Source: Streptomyces olivoverticillatus (GTDB lineage Bacteria; Actinomycetota; Actinomycetes; Streptomycetales; Streptomycetaceae). From it: a stretch of DNA of 64,000 nt. Shown here one piece after another: positions 52,845 to 60,442 of the stretch; the first letter of the stretch is position 1, and each line of letters opens with the position of its first letter. Location of the stretch: NCBI RefSeq assembly GCF_014203555.1, contig NZ_JACHJH010000005.1, forward strand, positions 350,225 through 414,224. The letters are read 5' to 3'. The notes beneath the pieces were generated by a model. It had not been told where the DNA came from and did not search any database. It saw nothing but the letters and a program-made list of their open reading frames with translations. The translations under genes and the position numbers were made by a program.

Positions 52845-54218
52845 ATGACCACAACGGGGGCAAACGCGGATGCGGGCGCGCGGGGCGCGCCCGCGGGGCC
52901 GTGGTGGTGGGGGCGGCGGCGCAGTCTGGTGCTGGATGCGGTGCTGGCCCTGGTGTCGGCGCTCGAGTGCATGGTGGAGGGGGTCTCCTTCGCCCGCGAG
53001 GTGGGGCTGCCGGGGGCGCTGGGCGGCCTGAGTGGGCTGCCCGCGGGGGCCTCGCTGCTGCTGCGGCGGCGCTGGCCGGTGGCCGTGGTGCTGGTGTCGA
53101 TCGCGATCACCCCGGCGGAGATGGGGTATCTGCTCAGCATCGTCGCCCTGTACACGCTGGCCGCCTCCGAGGTGCCGCGCCGGATCATCGGGGCGCTGTC
53201 CGGGGCGTCGCTGGCGGGCACGCTGATAGTGACCTACGCGCGCTTCGACAAGGACATGGCCCAGGACGGCTACCACCCCGGCATATGGCTCGTGGCCGTC
53301 TTCTCCGTGGTGATGGCGCTGGGCCTGACCGCCCCGCCCGTGCTGCTGGGCCTCTACGTCGGCGCCCGGCGGCGTCTGGTGGAGAGCCTGCGCGAGCGGG
53401 CCGACGGCCTGGAGCGGGAGCTGTCGCTGCTGGCCGACCGGGCGGAGGAGCGGGCCGTGTGGGCCCGTAACGAGGAGCGCACCCGCATCGCCCGTGAGAT
53501 GCACGACGTGGTGGCCCACCGGGTCTCGCTGATGGTCGTGCACGCGGCCGCGCTGCAGGCGGTGGCCCTGAAGGACCCGGAGAAGGCGTCGAGGAACGCG
53601 GCCCTGGTCGGTGACATGGGGCGGCAGGCGCTGACCGAGCTGCGCGAGATGCTCGGCGTGCTGCGCACGAACCCGGTCGGCGCGGTCGGCACGGACGGCG
53701 GTTCCGCCCAGTCCGAGCGGCTGGCGGCGGTCGCCGCGGCGGCCTCGGCCCGGGTGCGGGCCTCGGCCGGCGGCGCGGAGGCGGAGGCGGAGGCCGTGGA
53801 CGGGCCGTGCCTGGACGGCCTGGAGGACCTCGTGGGCCAGTCCCGGGCGGCCGGGATGGCCGTGGAGCTGCGCGTGCAGGGCGAGGAGCGCAGTTACGGG
53901 GCGAAGGTGGAGCGGACGGCCTACCGCGTGGTGCAGGAGGCGCTGACCAACGTCCACAAGCACGCGCCCGGCGCGAAGGCGGTGGTGCGCGTGGCGCACC
54001 GCGAGGGCGAGGTCGCGCTCCAGGTGGAGAACGGCCCGTCGGACCTCGGGGCCGGGGCGGGCCCCGGCCTGCCGAGCGGGGGCAACGGCCTGGTCGGCAT
54101 GCGCGAGCGCGTGGCCGCGCTGGGCGGGGTTTTCGTCTCGGGGGTGACGGACGCGGGTGGATTCCGGGTCTCCGCGGTGATCCCGGACGGAAGATCCGGC
54201 CTGCCCGCGGCGGGCTAG
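52845..54218 (+). CDS. Sensor histidine kinase (HisKA_3 type), orphan
   Basis: This 457-residue kinase has about five membrane helices in its first 185 residues (for example RWPVAVVLVSIAITPAEMGY and LVAVFSVVMALGLTAPPVLL). A dimerisation helix with the phospho-acceptor His in ARNEERTRIAREMHDVVAHR follows. The ATPase domain has VQEALTNVHKHAPGAKAVVR (N-box) and GGNGLVGMRERVAALGG (G-box). Such NarL-type kinases normally pair with a LuxR response regulator, but none is next to it. The nearest LuxR genes are at 35 and 41 kb. The ATG at 52845 follows gggtgg. Its last four bases overlap the SUKH-3 gene on the opposite strand. Confidence 0.82.
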   Translation: MTTTGANADAGARGAPAGPWWWGRRRSLVLDAVLALVSALECMVEGVSFAREVGLPGALGGLSGLPAGASLLLRRRWPVAVVLVSIAITPAEMGYLLSIVALYTLAASEVPRRIIGALSGASLAGTLIVTYARFDKDMAQDGYHPGIWLVAVFSVVMALGLTAPPVLLGLYVGARRRLVESLRERADGLERELSLLADRAEERAVWARNEERTRIAREMHDVVAHRVSLMVVHAAALQAVALKDPEKASRNAALVGDMGRQALTELREMLGVLRTNPVGAVGTDGGSAQSERLAAVAAAASARVRASAGGAEAEAEAVDGPCLDGLEDLVGQSRAAGMAVELRVQGEERSYGAKVERTAYRVVQEALTNVHKHAPGAKAVVRVAHREGEVALQVENGPSDLGAGAGPGLPSGGNGLVGMRERVAALGGVFVSGVTDAGGFRVSAVIPDGRSGLPAAG

Positions 54219-54724
54219 CCGCGGGCCGCGCCCGCCGAGAGGCGGGACGGCCGGACGCCGGTCACCAGCGTGCCGATGGCGTGGTCGATGTCCGAGCCCA
54301 GGTACCAGTCGCCGGTGTGGTCGAGGCTGTACACGCGCCCGTGCACATCGATCGCCAGCAGGGCCTGGCCGTCCAGCTCCTGCCCCAGGGGGCAGACCTC
54401 GGCGCCGAGCGCCCGCCCGAGGTCGGCCACGGTCCGGGCCAGGTGGAGCCCGTGCAGCGGGTCGACCTGGAACGGCGTCGGCGCGATGTGCCGCCCCGGC
54501 CCGGCGGACGCGATGTGCAGCCCGCCGAACTCCGCCCACGCCTCCACGGCGGCGGGGAAGACGGTGTGCCGGTGCCCGGCGGGCGAGACGTGCGCCCGCA
54601 GCGTGTCGGCCCAGCCCTCGGCGGTCTTGATGTCCCAGCGTCCGGGCTGCCACCCCGCCTCCCGCAGGGCGGCGTCGACGGCGACGGGGAAACGGGTGGC
54701 GGCGGTGCGGTCGAATGCGCGCAT
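54215..54724 (-). CDS. SUKH-3-like immunity protein
   Basis: This 169-residue soluble protein resembles SUKH-3 immunity proteins. It starts MRAFDRTAATRFPVAVDAAL with REAGWQPGRW, followed by FPAAVEAWAEFGGLHIASAG, the conserved FGGL core, and then HIAPTPFQVDPLHGLHLA. The C-terminal part, LAIDVHGRVYSLDHTGDWYL, is the final beta unit. SUKH proteins usually neutralise nuclease or deaminase toxins. It lies 10 bp downstream of a YwqJ-like deaminase gene and is probably its cognate partner. Confidence 0.75.
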   Translation of the reverse strand: MRAFDRTAATRFPVAVDAALREAGWQPGRWDIKTAEGWADTLRAHVSPAGHRHTVFPAAVEAWAEFGGLHIASAGPGRHIAPTPFQVDPLHGLHLARTVADLGRALGAEVCPLGQELDGQALLAIDVHGRVYSLDHTGDWYLGSDIDHAIGTLVTGVRPSRLSAGAARG

Positions 54725-54734
54725 GAGAGGGCGA

Positions 54735-55274
54735 TCAGCTCCTGCCGGGGGTCGGGGCGCCGGAGTCGACGGACCGCACCCCGAAGTGGGACAGGAGCGC
54801 GGTACAGGAGCGGCAGGGCGGTGCGTAGCTGCCGTGGCGGGGGTCGCCGTCCTCGCGGATGTGGCGGGCGGTCAGCTTGGACTGCTTGAGGGCGCGCCGC
54901 GCATCGCCGTGGGTGAGCGGTTTGCGGGCGGCGCGTTTGCTGCGGCCCCCCTCGAAGCCGGTGAGGAAGCGCGACAAGAGGACGGCCTCGGGGCAGCGGC
55001 CGGTGAAGCGCTCGCGCCGTTCGTGGGTGAGGGTGTCGAGGAAGTCCTGGACGAGGGGGTGCAGCCGGGGCGGCTGCTCGGCCTTGCCCGCGGTGCAGGT
55101 GAGGGTCTCGCCGCGCACGGAGAGCGCGGCGGCCACCGCGGGCAGTATGCCGTCGCGGCGGTGGAGCAGGGCGGGCGGCCGGTCGGCGTCCTCGGTGGAG
55201 CTCCAGGTGAGACGGGGATCGCCGGGCGCCGCGGCGCTCTCGTCGACCGGTCGGCGGTCCTGAGTCGTGTGCAT
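54735..55274 (-). CDS. YwqJ-like putative deaminase
   Basis: This 179-residue soluble protein has deaminase-fold zinc motifs of the YwqJ type: C94-P-E96 in ERFTGRCPEAVLLSRFL (Cys replacing the usual His of HxE) and PPC154-x-x-C157 in GSYAPPCRSCTALLSHFGV. HPLVQDFLDTLT precedes them. Members are cytidine/nucleotide deaminase toxins in polymorphic toxin systems. Here there is no signal peptide, RHS or WXG-type delivery domain, so it would act inside the producing cell. The ATG at 55274 follows gggagggaag. SUKH-3 is the next gene in the operon. The opposite, divergent operon carries further toxin/immunity domains. Confidence 0.72.
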   Translation of the reverse strand: MHTTQDRRPVDESAAAPGDPRLTWSSTEDADRPPALLHRRDGILPAVAAALSVRGETLTCTAGKAEQPPRLHPLVQDFLDTLTHERRERFTGRCPEAVLLSRFLTGFEGGRSKRAARKPLTHGDARRALKQSKLTARHIREDGDPRHGSYAPPCRSCTALLSHFGVRSVDSGAPTPGRS

Positions 55275-55637
55275 CGTCGTTCTTCCCTCCCGTGCAATCC
55301 CCCTGTTGCGGGGATCAGCCTGCCAAATGGGGTGGCGGGTGTGGAAGGCAGGTCGGTGTTGCGTGGGCTTTCTGTGACGAATGGTCACAGTGGGGTGATC
55401 GGTTGTCGCACGTTTGCCGCCGCCAGGCCGGGATATTGCCGCGGGGCGGCGATTTCCGGGCGCCGGCGCACGCCGGTCCAGTACGCACCTGCAAGCGCGC
55501 GCATGTGCCCCTGGGACGGGCGCGAGCCCGCGCCTTGCGGCACCGCATAGGCTGTCGCCCACGAGGTGTTCCCGGCGTCGGCCGCATGTCCGGGGCTAAT
55601 CAGTCCTGTAGGAGACAGTCAGCAGGGGGCTTCCGCC
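55275..55637. other. Divergent intergenic region between the two toxin/immunity operons
   Basis: This 363-bp stretch holds no convincing gene. It must contain the promoters of both operons. GC-rich inverted segments (for example gggcgcgagcccgc near 55520) are present, but I cannot assign -10/-35 elements with confidence. Confidence 0.45.
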
Positions 55638-56615
55638 ATGACGACAGGTCGGCTCGGGCAGCAAGCCGCGCCACCGAACGCGGCCTATGCCGGGCAGGTC
55701 GTGCACTTCCCGGACCCGGTCCGCCACACCCGCCACCCCAAGGGCGTGCGGGTGGACGACGAGGGCTATCCGGACTTCTCGCCGTACGCCCGTGCGGCCG
55801 CGGAAATCGCGGAGCCGCCCGAGGGGTTCGGCATCGACGAACTGCGGCTGACCGACTACGTGTCGGCCAACGCCGCCCTGCACGCGGCCGGGCACGAGCT
55901 GTGGGCCAGCCTCTCGCCGGTGGCGACGCCGCACGGCTGGACCTGGCATCACGTCGCCCGCACCCGCCGCCTGGAGCTGATCCCGACCGAGGTCAAGGCG
56001 CTGCTCCGGCACCATGCCGGGCTGGCGACGGCGGCCGTGGAGCAGGACAAGCGCGGCACGCGGCCGCTGCAGGAGACCCGGCCGGTGCACTTCGTGCTGC
56101 CCCAGCGGGATCTGGCGGTCACCGAGGAGCAGGTGCAGGGCGTCGAGGAGGACCTCGGCTACCGGCTGCCGGGCGCCTACCGCGCCTTCCTCAAGGCCGC
56201 GGGCGGCTGCGCGCCGGTGGGCGCCGCGCTCGACGCCGAGCTGGGACTGCTGCTCGACCAGCCGTTCTTCACCGTGCGCGACGAGGCGGCCGTCAACGAC
56301 CTCGTCTACATCAACAAGTGCCTGCGCGACCACTTCACCAAGGACTACCTGGGCGTCGCCTTCGCTCAGGGCGGCGTGCTCGCCGTCAAGGTGAAGGGCG
56401 AGGCCATCGGTTCGGTCTGGTTCTGCCCGTACGACGACGCGCGCGACCGGGACGGCCGGACGGTGCAGGACCGCGTGGAGCAGCTGCTGCTGCCCTGTGG
56501 CGAGGACTTCGACGACTTCCTCTCCCGCCTGGCGGGCGGCCCGCCGGAGCTGGAGACGGTGGCGAACCTGATGGTGGACGGCGGCTTCGCGTACGCCGTC
56601 GCGGTGGAGGGGTGA
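55638..56615 (+). CDS. WHH-type nuclease domain fused to SMI1/KNR4 (SUKH-1) domain
   Basis: In this 325-residue protein, the N-terminal half contains VHFPDPVRHTRHPKGVRVDD, FDSYA-like spacing, and then G100-W-T-W103-H104-H105 in HGWTWHHVARTRRLELIPTE followed by VKALLRHHAG. That is the WHH signature of HNH/EndoVII-fold toxin nucleases. The C-terminal half (about 150-320) is SUKH-1: LAVTEEQVQGVEEDLGYRLP, AYRAFLKAAGGCAPVG, then LGVAFAQGGVLAVKVKGEAI and FDDFLSRLAGG. Toxin-like and immunity-like modules in one chain are unusual. The ATG at 55638 follows agcaggggg. The next gene starts 7 bp later. Alternatively the N-terminal part is an inactive relic domain. Confidence 0.72.
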   Translation: MTTGRLGQQAAPPNAAYAGQVVHFPDPVRHTRHPKGVRVDDEGYPDFSPYARAAAEIAEPPEGFGIDELRLTDYVSANAALHAAGHELWASLSPVATPHGWTWHHVARTRRLELIPTEVKALLRHHAGLATAAVEQDKRGTRPLQETRPVHFVLPQRDLAVTEEQVQGVEEDLGYRLPGAYRAFLKAAGGCAPVGAALDAELGLLLDQPFFTVRDEAAVNDLVYINKCLRDHFTKDYLGVAFAQGGVLAVKVKGEAIGSVWFCPYDDARDRDGRTVQDRVEQLLLPCGEDFDDFLSRLAGGPPELETVANLMVDGGFAYAVAVEG

Positions 56616-56622
56616 GCGGCGC

Positions 56623-59286
56623 ATGGTGACGTTCGCGCAGGCGCAGGAGCGCGCGGAGCGCTGGGTCAACGGAGACGTGCCGGCCTACCTCCAACGCGAG
56701 GTGCGGGTACGCGAGTTCGACCTGGGCTTCGTGGCCTGGTCCGAGGACCGCGATGGGGGTACCTCCCAGGCGTCCAGCTCTGGGGGAGGCCCGACGGGCG
56801 ACGGCGGCCGGGTCCGGCTCGTCATCGCCCGGGACAGCGGCGAGACGACGCTGTGGCCCGGACTGCCGGTGGGCGAGGTGATCCGGCGGTACGAGGAGGA
56901 GTACGGGGCCGTGGACGATTCGGTGTCGGAGGCGGCGGAGGCGCCGCCGCGACGGGTGGACCTGGAGGCGACGTCCTTCTTGCTGAGCCCGCCGCAGTGG
57001 CTGCAGGACGCGGCGGATGCGATGGGCATCCCGGACCGCAGGCCGGGCTCTGACGCGGGCTCGGCAGCCGTCGGCGCGGCACCCTCCGACGCCCCCGCGG
57101 CGTCGGCGGCAGCGCCCGCACCCGTCGACCCGGCACCGCCCGCGGCAGCAGCACCGGCACCGGCAGCAACACCAGAGCCCGCCGCGCCCGCGGCCTCAGC
57201 GGCTCCCGTTGCCGAGCCGGTTGCCGGCCCATCGCTGGTCAAGGCCGAGGCCGTGTCCGAGCCCGAGCCCGCGCCTCCGGCTGCCGCGCCGTGGGCGGAT
57301 GTGGACACGAACGTGGCCGCGGACGGGCCGGCCGAGCCGGAGCCCGAGGCCGCGCCCTGGGCGGGTGCCGACGCCAACGTGGCCGCGGACGCCGCCGACG
57401 ACCGTTCCGTCGGCCTGCCCGCCACGGTGCTGGCGCCGGCGCTCTCGGGCATGGACGAGGAGGACAAGCCCCGTCCGGGCATCCACGCGGACGCAAAGAC
57501 CGAACTGATGCCGCAGGGCAGCGCACTGCCGCGCACGACGGTCGCTCCGGCACTCGACGTCCCGGCAGCGCCGAGCGGGCCGCCTGCGGGCGGGTACGTA
57601 CGGACGCAGATGATGCCGCAGACGAACGGCGCCGGCGTTCCGGGTGCACCGGGTCAGCCCCCGGTTCCGGGTGCCCCTGCGGCGCCTGGCGTTCCGGGCC
57701 AGCCGCCCGTTCCGGGTGCGCCTGTGGCTCCCGGTGCTCCGGGTCAGCCTGGTGCTCAGGTTCCGGGTGAGCCTGCTCAGCCGCCGGTTCCGGGCGCGCC
57801 CGCCGCCCCCGGTGTTCCGGGTCAGCCGCCGGTTCCGGGCGCGCCCGCCGCCCCCGGTGTTCCGGGTCAGCCGCCGGTTCCGGGTGCCCCCGCGGCCCCC
57901 GGCGTCCCGGGTCAGCCCGGTGCCGCTCAGCCGCCCGTTCCGGGAGCCGCCCCCGCGGCCCCCGGCCAGCCCGGCACCCCCGCCGGTGGCGTCCACGCCG
58001 CCGCGACGATGCTCGCGGGCCCCGGCACGCCCGGTATGCCGCATGCCCCGGGTCAGCCCGGCACGCCCGGTATGCCGCACGCCCCCGGCCAGCACGGCCA
58101 GCCCGGCACGCCCGGCCAGCCCGGCATGCCCGGCGCTCCGGCACAGCCGCACGCCCCCGCTGCCCCCGGCCAGCCCGGCACCCCCGCCGGTGGCGTCCAC
58201 GCCGCCGCCACCATGCTCGCCGGACCCGGCACCGTCGGCCCCCCGGCCCCCGGCCCCGCAGCCCCCGGCATGGGACCCGGCTACCCCCAGCCCCCCGCCG
58301 TGCCCACCGTGGGACCCGGCTACATGGCCGTCCTGCGGTACCGGGCCCAGGACGGGTCCGAACAGCAGATCATCCGGCGCAGTGCCCCCGGCACCCCGCA
58401 CCCCGAGTGGCAGATACTGCACGAGCTGCGCGCCATGAACGTGCCGCCGCAGCAGGTGCTGGAGCTGCACACCGAGCTGGAGTCCTGTGAGCTGCCGGGC
58501 GGTTACTGCGCCCGGATGGTCCGGGAGACCTGGCCGCAGGTGCGGATCAGCCACACCGCCGCGTACGGGCGCGACCTCGCCTCCCGTCAGCAGGGCATGC
58601 GGCACCTGGTGGAGCACCAGGGCGAGCTGCACCAGGTCGCGGACGGGCCCGCACGGCCCGCCCCGAACCGGGCGCCGCTGCCGCAGCCGGGCCAGGTCCC
58701 GCCCGCCCAGCCGGTGGGCCCGGATGTGATCGGGCGCGAACTCGCCGAGTGCTTCGGCCCGCAGGGCGTCTTCCGCTTCGACCAGCGGGCCGTCTCCCGC
58801 CAGGGTGTGCCGGACGTCGTCGCGCAGACGCTCGTATGGGCCGGTCTGCCCGTCGATTTCGGGCCGTTCTTCTGGGGCCAGGCCCAGCCGGGCCGCCCCG
58901 TGCCCACGCTGGCGGAGCTCGCGGCCGAGCGCGGTGTGCAGCCGGCGCCGGACGCCGGCTCGTACCTCGTCGTGGGCAGCGACTACGGACGCCAGCTCTG
59001 CGTCCAGTACGGCACGGCGCACATCGTGGCCGTACCCCTGGAAGCCGGGCCGGACGGCCGCCCCGCGGTGCCGCAGTTCGTCAACACGAGTCTTCCCCAG
59101 TTCGTACGCTCTTTGGCGCTGCTCGGCAAGATGTGGCGGTGGCGGTACGGGCTGACGCCGGAACAGGCCGGGCGCTGGACCGTGGACTTTCAGGACCAGC
59201 TGGCGTCACTGGACCCGGTGGCACTTTCGTCTCCGGAGAACTGGTGGGCCGTACTGCTGGAGCAGATGTGGGACGGTCTCTTCTAG
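56623..59286 (+). CDS. Imm35-like + nucleotide deaminase + SUKH-4 multidomain protein
   Basis: This is an 887-residue protein with three modules joined by Ala/Pro/Gly linkers. Residues 1-100 are Imm35/YrhB-like: TFAQAQERAERWVNGDVPAY, FDLGFVAWSEDR and GETTLWPGLPVGEVIRRYEE. Residues about 140-560 are low complexity, with 15-residue repeats such as GQPPVPGAPAAPGVP. Residues about 562-680 are a deaminase fold with HPEWQILHEL (HxE at about 593) and TELESC622ELPGGYC629ARM. Residues about 690-887 are SUKH-4, ending NWWAVLLEQMWDGLF. There is no export signal. A short palindromic repeat is inserted in frame in the Imm35 part (56753-56790). The gene is 7 bp after the WHH-SUKH-1 gene. It probably deaminates nucleotides or nucleic acid under internal inhibition; this is inference. 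Confidence 0.7.
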   Translation: MVTFAQAQERAERWVNGDVPAYLQREVRVREFDLGFVAWSEDRDGGTSQASSSGGGPTGDGGRVRLVIARDSGETTLWPGLPVGEVIRRYEEEYGAVDDSVSEAAEAPPRRVDLEATSFLLSPPQWLQDAADAMGIPDRRPGSDAGSAAVGAAPSDAPAASAAAPAPVDPAPPAAAAPAPAATPEPAAPAASAAPVAEPVAGPSLVKAEAVSEPEPAPPAAAPWADVDTNVAADGPAEPEPEAAPWAGADANVAADAADDRSVGLPATVLAPALSGMDEEDKPRPGIHADAKTELMPQGSALPRTTVAPALDVPAAPSGPPAGGYVRTQMMPQTNGAGVPGAPGQPPVPGAPAAPGVPGQPPVPGAPVAPGAPGQPGAQVPGEPAQPPVPGAPAAPGVPGQPPVPGAPAAPGVPGQPPVPGAPAAPGVPGQPGAAQPPVPGAAPAAPGQPGTPAGGVHAAATMLAGPGTPGMPHAPGQPGTPGMPHAPGQHGQPGTPGQPGMPGAPAQPHAPAAPGQPGTPAGGVHAAATMLAGPGTVGPPAPGPAAPGMGPGYPQPPAVPTVGPGYMAVLRYRAQDGSEQQIIRRSAPGTPHPEWQILHELRAMNVPPQQVLELHTELESCELPGGYCARMVRETWPQVRISHTAAYGRDLASRQQGMRHLVEHQGELHQVADGPARPAPNRAPLPQPGQVPPAQPVGPDVIGRELAECFGPQGVFRFDQRAVSRQGVPDVVAQTLVWAGLPVDFGPFFWGQAQPGRPVPTLAELAAERGVQPAPDAGSYLVVGSDYGRQLCVQYGTAHIVAVPLEAGPDGRPAVPQFVNTSLPQFVRSLALLGKMWRWRYGLTPEQAGRWTVDFQDQLASLDPVALSSPENWWAVLLEQMWDGLF
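56753..56790 (+). repeat. Short Streptomyces-type palindromic repeat inserted in frame
   Basis: ATGGGGGTACCTCCCAGG is followed by GCGTCCAGCT and CTGGGGGAGGCC. This resembles the widespread GGGGGTACCTCCC...CTGGGGGAGG units of Streptomyces genomes. It adds about 13 residues (GGTSQASSSGGGP) between two strands of the Imm35-like domain. Confidence 0.55.
57640..58230 (+). repeat. Coding Pro/Gly/Ala tandem repeats
   Basis: 45-base units encoding GQPPVPGAPAAPGVP recur at least five times. A unit of about 66 bases encoding GQPGTPAGGVHAAATMLAGP occurs twice, separated by Gly/Met/His-Pro-rich collagen-like triplets. The array links the Imm35-like and deaminase domains and is likely to vary in length between strains. 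Confidence 0.75.
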
Positions 59287-59305
59287 CGGCCGGCCGAGTC
59301 GTGGT

Positions 59306-59357
59306 GACGGCACAGGGCGCTCGACCCGAGGACGGGGGTCGGGCGCCCTGCGCCGTC
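59306..59357 (+). terminator. Long imperfect hairpin after the SUKH-4 gene
   Basis: GACGGC, CAGGGCGC and CGACCC pair with GGGTCG, GCGCCCTG and GCCGTC around a loop of about 8 bases, with single mismatches. It starts about 20 bp after the stop. Confidence 0.65.
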
Positions 59358-59483
59358 GGCGGCCGCGCGCTGGAGCAGGAGGCGCGGGCGGAGTGTCGCG
59401 TCATGGTCACTTCGCCTCGTCCGGGAATGATGTACGCCGGACCGCGTCGCATACCGGATTTCCGGATATAAGGGGCTACAAGG

Positions 59484-60380
59484 ATGAGTTCATCGGTGTC
59501 TCCTGACGGTTTCGCTGTCGTGCGGGGCCGCGGCTACCGACCCGAGCAGGTCGACCGCGCCCTCGCGGAGTTCGCGCGCCAGCGCGATTCCGCCTGGGAG
59601 CGTGCAGCCCGGCTCACCGTCCTCGCGCGCGAGATGGAGGACGAGGTGCGACGCCTCGCCCAGACCGTCGCGAAGCTTCCGCCGCAGACGTACGAGTCCC
59701 TCGGGCCGCGCGCCCAGGGCCTGGTGACGACGGCCGAGCTGGAGGCGGCGGGGCTGCGCGAGCGGGCCGAGGCGGAGGTCGCGGAGCTGCAGGAGGCCAC
59801 CGACGGCTACTCCCGGGGGCTGCGCGACGAGGCGCACGCGTACTCGGTGGCGGTCCGGGCGGAGGCGGAGGAGTGGGCGCGCCAGGCGCTCCTCGCGGCC
59901 CAGACCGTGGCCGACGACCTGTGCACGACCGCGGGCCGCGAGGTGAAGCAGCGACGCGAGGAGTCGCTGGCGGCGCTCCAGGAGATGCGCCAGCGCACCT
60001 CGATGATCCTGGCCGAGCAGGAGAAGGACCACACGGAGCAGTGGGACGCGGCGGGCCGGGAGATCGCCGAGCGGGAGGCCGCGATGGACGCCCGGGTGGC
60101 GGCGCTGGAGGAGTACGCGCGCACGGCCCTGGGCGAGGCGCGGCGCCGCTACGCGGACACCGAGGAGGCCGCCCGGCACGGGCAGGAGGACGCCGAGGCG
60201 CAGGCGGCGGCGGTGATCGCCCAGGCGCGGGTGCGCGAGGAGCGCATCGCGCGGGATACCGACCGGGTGCTGCGGGAGCACGAGGAGCGGCGCGAGGAAT
60301 TGCGTTCGCACATGGCACATGTGCGGCACAGCCTGGCGGCGTTGACGGGCAAGCCGGTGGCGGAGGACGCGGCCGACTGA
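59484..60380 (+). CDS. DivIVA-like coiled-coil (cellulose-binding-type) protein
   Basis: This 298-residue soluble protein has a short N-terminal DivIVA-like segment, FAVVRGRGYRPEQVDRALAE. Nearly continuous coiled coil (about 25-290) rich in Ala, Glu and Arg follows, for example ELEAAGLRERAEAEVAELQE and LREHEERREELRSHMAHVRH. Streptomyces homologues are annotated as cellulose-binding or cytoskeletal proteins related to Scy/FilP in polar growth; that link is by family resemblance. The ATG follows acaagg. It is separated from the SUKH-4 gene by a hairpin, so it is probably not part of that system. Confidence 0.75.
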   Translation: MSSSVSPDGFAVVRGRGYRPEQVDRALAEFARQRDSAWERAARLTVLAREMEDEVRRLAQTVAKLPPQTYESLGPRAQGLVTTAELEAAGLRERAEAEVAELQEATDGYSRGLRDEAHAYSVAVRAEAEEWARQALLAAQTVADDLCTTAGREVKQRREESLAALQEMRQRTSMILAEQEKDHTEQWDAAGREIAEREAAMDARVAALEEYARTALGEARRRYADTEEAARHGQEDAEAQAAAVIAQARVREERIARDTDRVLREHEERREELRSHMAHVRHSLAALTGKPVAEDAAD

Positions 60381-60442
60381 CGGGTGGGGCGGGCGCCGCG
60401 GCCCGCCCCACTCGCCCGGACCTTGGTCGTCCGGGGTGCCGG

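Noticed and set aside
54215..59286. Classical secreted polymorphic toxin locus
   Set aside because: No RHS/YD repeats, WXG, PT-VENN, signal peptide or secretion gene is present in or next to the cluster.
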